Under the pieces are notes generated by a model. It was given only the letters and a program-made list of their open reading frames with translations. It was not told where the DNA came from and ran no database searches. Of a stretch of DNA of 8,458 nt, positions 6,451 through 8,458 are shown piece after piece. Both the position numbers and the translations under genes were made by a program. The number at the start of each line of letters is the position of its first letter. Position 1 is the first letter of the stretch. The DNA is from Candidatus Desantisiibacteriota bacterium (GTDB taxonomy: Bacteria; JACRDZ01): positions 1 to 8,458 of the forward strand of contig JACQWU010000315.1 of NCBI GenBank assembly GCA_016209155.1, written 5' to 3'.

Positions 6451-6750
6451 ATGTTTATTCTTGGCAACTTATTAAATGCCTTTGCAACTATTTTAAGACA
6501 TTTAGTTTCGTTATATTATATTTTAATTATTATACGTGCAGTAAGTTCATGGATTGATATAGATCCTTATAATCCAATTATGCATTTTATAATAAAAGTA
6601 ACAGATCCTTTTCTCAGGTGGATAAAAACAAAAATACCTGATAATAGACTGGGAATGGATATTTCTCCCATAATAGCTTTTTTTATACTGGTTTTTATAG
6701 AGAAATTTTTTATTGAATCTTTAAGCGATTTTGCTTTAAGATTAAAATAA
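6451..6750 (+). CDS. yggT: YggT family integral membrane protein
   Basis: This is a 99-residue membrane protein with two hydrophobic segments at about 8-30 and 71-90. Family signatures are visible: LIIIRAVSSWI (25-35), the NP pair (41-42), VTDPFLRWI (50-58) and MDISPIIAFFIL (69-80). AAAGG (6437-6441) precedes the ATG by 9 bases. YggT proteins lie next to cell-division or proC-type genes in many bacteria and their plant-plastid relatives affect thylakoid/division-related membranes, but the biochemical role is not settled. It sits between proC and divIVA, consistent with an envelope or division-site role. One YggT repeat is present; longer relatives carry two. Confidence 0.9.
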   Translation: MFILGNLLNAFATILRHLVSLYYILIIIRAVSSWIDIDPYNPIMHFIIKVTDPFLRWIKTKIPDNRLGMDISPIIAFFILVFIEKFFIESLSDFALRLK

Positions 6751-6775
6751 GATTAAATCAAGAGGTGAAACAATA

Positions 6776-7423
6776 ATGAAGATTAGTCCAGATGATATTA
6801 GACGTCAGAAATTTGAAATTGGTTTTAGAGGATACAATTCACAAGAAGTAGATACTTTTCTTCAATTACTTTCGGATGATTATGATACTTCTATTAAAGA
6901 TAATGAAAGACTGACAAAAGAAGCTTCTGAATTAAGGAAAAAAGTTGATGAATATAGAAAAAAAGAAGAATTTCTTGAAAAAGCTTTAATAGTTGCACAG
7001 CGTTCAGCAGATGAAACTATTGAAGCAGCCAAAAAAGAGGCAGATAAAATTTTAAAAGAAGCTGAACTGAATGGTGAAAAGATTGTTGGACGGGCAGAAA
7101 TTAAATCTATGGAAGTAAAAGATGAAATTTATGAATTACAGAAACAAAAAGAGAATTTTATAATTCAAATTAAAACGCTGATGGATAATATTAATAGTTA
7201 TATTAGTTCACGTTCAAAACAAGAATCATCAGCTGGTTCGCAAAAAACTGAATCGAGAACTTCTTCTATTCAAAAAAAACCTGAAAGCAAACCTGAAAAA
7301 GATAGTGATTTTAAAAATGATATACCGGATTTTGAAGCAGCACTATTGGAATCAACAGAAAATACTGTTAATGATATTGACATAGAGAATAATCCTGATA
7401 TAATCACAACAACAGATGAATGA
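6776..7423 (+). CDS. divIVA: DivIVA domain protein (coiled-coil pole/division-site organiser)
   Basis: This 215-residue protein has a strong ribosome-binding site, AGAGGTGA (6761-6768). Residues 1-36 are the DivIVA N-terminal domain: ISPDDIRRQKFEIGFRGYNS then QEVDTFLQLL, matching the family core GFRGYxxxEVDxFL, which inserts into curved membranes. Residues ~37-145 are a long coiled coil rich in Lys and Glu. Residues ~150-215 are a low-complexity Ser/Lys/Glu tail ending in an acidic stretch (DIDIENNPDIITTTDE), probably disordered and possibly a partner-binding or phosphorylation region. DivIVA-type proteins recruit division or cell-wall machinery to poles and septa. It lies 25 bases after yggT and 21 before yggU. 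The name is by domain; it could be a GpsB- or Wag31-like member with a different local job. Confidence 0.92.
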   Translation: MKISPDDIRRQKFEIGFRGYNSQEVDTFLQLLSDDYDTSIKDNERLTKEASELRKKVDEYRKKEEFLEKALIVAQRSADETIEAAKKEADKILKEAELNGEKIVGRAEIKSMEVKDEIYELQKQKENFIIQIKTLMDNINSYISSRSKQESSAGSQKTESRTSSIQKKPESKPEKDSDFKNDIPDFEAALLESTENTVNDIDIENNPDIITTTDE

Positions 7424-7444
7424 TTTGTATGGAGTTATAAGAAA

Positions 7445-7732
7445 ATGTTAACTATTAATGAAAATGGAGATGGAGTTACTTTTAGAATAAGAGTGCAACC
7501 AAAATCATCTCGAACTGAAATTTATGGAATTGTTAATGAAACAATTAAATTGCGTTTAGCAGCACCGCCTACAGATAATAAAGCAAATCTTGAATGTATT
7601 GCTTTTTTATCAAAAAAGTTTTGTATCCCAAAATCCTCTATCCAGATCCTGCAAGGACAAAAATCCCGCGAAAAGATTATAAAAATTTTTGGAGTAAATA
7701 AGGGTGAGCTTGAAAAGATGTTAAGTATTTAG
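7445..7732 (+). CDS. yggU: YggU / DUF167 family protein
   Basis: This 95-residue protein matches the DUF167 (YggU) family over its whole length. Hallmarks are FRIRVQPKSSRTEI (13-26), LRLAAPPTDNKAN (37-49) and a C-terminal basic segment with ILQGQKSREKIIKI. The family is small, alpha/beta and of unknown function, and in many bacteria follows yggT, as here. GGAG (7431-7434) lies 10 bases before the ATG. It is in the same frame as divIVA, separated from it only by TGA and seven codons. It is the last gene of the operon; its TAG lies 12 bases from the stop of the convergent cytochrome gene, leaving no room for a separate terminator. Confidence 0.9.
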   Translation: MLTINENGDGVTFRIRVQPKSSRTEIYGIVNETIKLRLAAPPTDNKANLECIAFLSKKFCIPKSSIQILQGQKSREKIIKIFGVNKGELEKMLSI

Positions 7733-7744
7733 TATAAGTTCTAA

Positions 7745-8248
7745 TTAATCTCTTCCCGGGCATAAAGGAGTCATGCGATCCTGTCTATGCAGATGACATT
7801 TGCGGCAAACTTTTAATGGATCTATTGGGAAAATAAGGCCTAATTCATTAGCTTTTTTTCTAACTTTCATAATATTCATTGGCCTGTATAAACTTCCCGG
7901 ACCATGACAGGCTTCACATTGAACGCCCTCCAGATTTACCTGTTCATAAAATTTTTGCTCTCCATAACCTGTTGTATGACATTTTAAACATTTTGGATTC
8001 TCTTTATCACTATTTTGAAGTCTATCATAAGCTTTTGAATGTCTCTGTTTTTTCCATGATTCATAAACTTCAGTATGACATATTCCACATTCAATAGCAC
8101 CAATATATTTAAGAACATTGTTTATTGAGGATGATTCAGTATTAAATTTTGTTGTATCTTGTTGAATGGATTTGGGGGTTGGATTTTCTTCTGCTTTTAT
8201 AATTGTAAAAGAAATAAATACAAGGAGCAGGATAAATATTTTTTTCAT
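7745..8248 (-). CDS. Exported tetraheme c-type cytochrome (cytochrome c554-like)
   Basis: This 167-residue protein has an N-terminal signal peptide (MKKIFILLLVFISFTII, likely cut after KA at ~19), so it acts outside the cytoplasm. Four CxxCH heme sites are present: CGICH (54-58), CLKCH (87-91), CEACH (111-115) and CRKCH (148-152). His70 in the WKKQRHSKAY segment is a likely distal heme ligand. The pattern ECGICHxEVYxxWxxxRHxxA followed by GVQCEACHGPGSLYR is typical of the cytochrome c554-type multiheme family, which shuttles electrons in anaerobic respiration. Partners are not visible. AAGGA lies 5 bases before its ATG. The C-terminus (HLHRQDRMTPLCPGRD) ends soon after the fourth heme. There is no lipobox at the signal cleavage site, so I expect a soluble periplasmic protein. 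Confidence 0.93.
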   Translation of the reverse strand: MKKIFILLLVFISFTIIKAEENPTPKSIQQDTTKFNTESSSINNVLKYIGAIECGICHTEVYESWKKQRHSKAYDRLQNSDKENPKCLKCHTTGYGEQKFYEQVNLEGVQCEACHGPGSLYRPMNIMKVRKKANELGLIFPIDPLKVCRKCHLHRQDRMTPLCPGRD

Positions 8249-8278
8249 ACATATCCTTATTTTTATATAATTTCTTAT

Positions 8279-8306
8279 ATTTTATTTAATAGAATAAAAA
8301 AGTCAA
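8279..8306 (-). promoter_or_regulatory. Sigma70-type promoter of the cytochrome gene
   Basis: On the minus strand TTGACT (8301-8306) is followed after 16 bases by TAAAAT (8279-8284), 5 of 6 matches in each box. The expected start near 8272 leaves a ~24-base leader before the ATG at 8248. It lies in the 89-base gap after the stop of the upstream frame, so the cytochrome is probably transcribed on its own. Confidence 0.55.
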
Positions 8307-8337
8307 GAGAATTCTTATCAGAAGTATCCCCAATTTT

Positions 8338-8457
8338 TTATGGAAAAAATAACACCAATTGTAAATCCAATTTTTCCCGAGTTATTTTATGGTTAAACAT
8401 ACCTGAATATTTAGCTAATATATCTTTTATGCCATCTGCTACAGCATAATATCTAAA
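8338..8457 (-). CDS. C-terminal tail of an unidentified protein, start outside window
   Basis: On the minus strand an open frame enters from the window end and runs 39 codons to TAA (8338-8340). It begins FRYYAVADGIKDILAKYSGM and ends with KLDLQLVLFFP. The part seen is helical then hydrophobic with a Phe-Phe-Pro end. I do not recognise the family. It is placed 89 bases upstream of, and in the same direction as, the cytochrome gene. Codon use is AT-rich like its neighbours, which supports a real coding end, but a run of this length could be chance. Confidence 0.4.
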   Translation of the reverse strand, partial: FRYYAVADGIKDILAKYSGMFNHKITREKLDLQLVLFFP

Positions 8458-8458
8458 G

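Noticed and set aside
7733-7744. Bidirectional terminator between yggU and the cytochrome gene
   Set aside because: Only 12 bases separate the stops and I see no hairpin there.
8159-8449. Plus-strand frame across the cytochrome start and promoter
   Set aside because: It overlaps the signal peptide and promoter of a clear minus-strand gene and has no family features.
1-8458. tRNA, rRNA, CRISPR array, riboswitch or transposase genes
   Set aside because: No cloverleaf with CCA end, no regularly spaced repeats, no conserved riboswitch core and no transposase motifs were seen on either strand.

Overview
The window is mostly very AT-rich bacterial DNA (roughly 27-30% GC by eye) with tightly packed genes. 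The exception is the first ~390 bases, which are about 46% GC by my count. Gene content in the AT-rich part is an acyl-CoA dehydrogenase joined to both electron-transfer flavoprotein (ETF) subunits, a toxin-antitoxin pair, a left-handed beta-helix protein, a proC-yggT-divIVA-yggU cluster and a tetraheme c-type cytochrome. This suggests an anaerobic or facultative bacterium from a low-GC lineage, plausibly an uncultivated candidate phylum. Cloacimonadota and other FCB-like groups come to mind, but I cannot place it from sequence alone. TGA is an ordinary stop for several genes here, so the genetic code looks standard.

Layout. 3-428 (+): end of a eukaryotic-type Ser/Thr kinase domain in higher-GC DNA. 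Around 388-410 the composition changes sharply. 391-3519 (+) is a 1042-codon frame: residues 1-86 are Tyr-rich and unlike an acyl-CoA dehydrogenase, 88-~340 are acyl-CoA dehydrogenase (middle and C-terminal domains), ~340-490 a helical extension, ~499-725 ETF-beta, ~769-1042 ETF-alpha. A TGA at 3517-3519 sits exactly where ETF-alpha has a conserved glycine, and the frame continues intact to a TAA at 3742-3744. An 18-bp perfect palindrome covers that TAA. 3745-4138 is non-coding apart from regulatory signals for the next module. 4139-4830 (+) is a ribbon-helix-helix antitoxin and PIN-domain toxin pair overlapping by ATGA. 4857-5510 (+) is a GlmU-like beta-helix protein lacking the GlmU catalytic histidine. 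A good sigma70-type promoter at 5531-5559 drives proC (GTG start, 5598), yggT, divIVA and yggU (to 7732). Convergent to these, 7745-8248 (-) encodes a small exported tetraheme cytochrome with its own promoter, and 8338-8457 (-) is the tail of another reading frame running off the window.

How they fit together. The dehydrogenase-ETF polypeptide would carry electrons from acyl-CoA oxidation directly to the ETF flavin. The cytochrome is a separate periplasmic electron-transfer protein. The proC cluster combines proline synthesis with envelope and division-site genes (YggT, DivIVA), a neighbourhood common in bacteria. The most notable points are the possible chimeric or rearranged junctions at ~390 and ~650, the triple dehydrogenase-EtfB-EtfA fusion, and the single Gly-to-TGA change in it.
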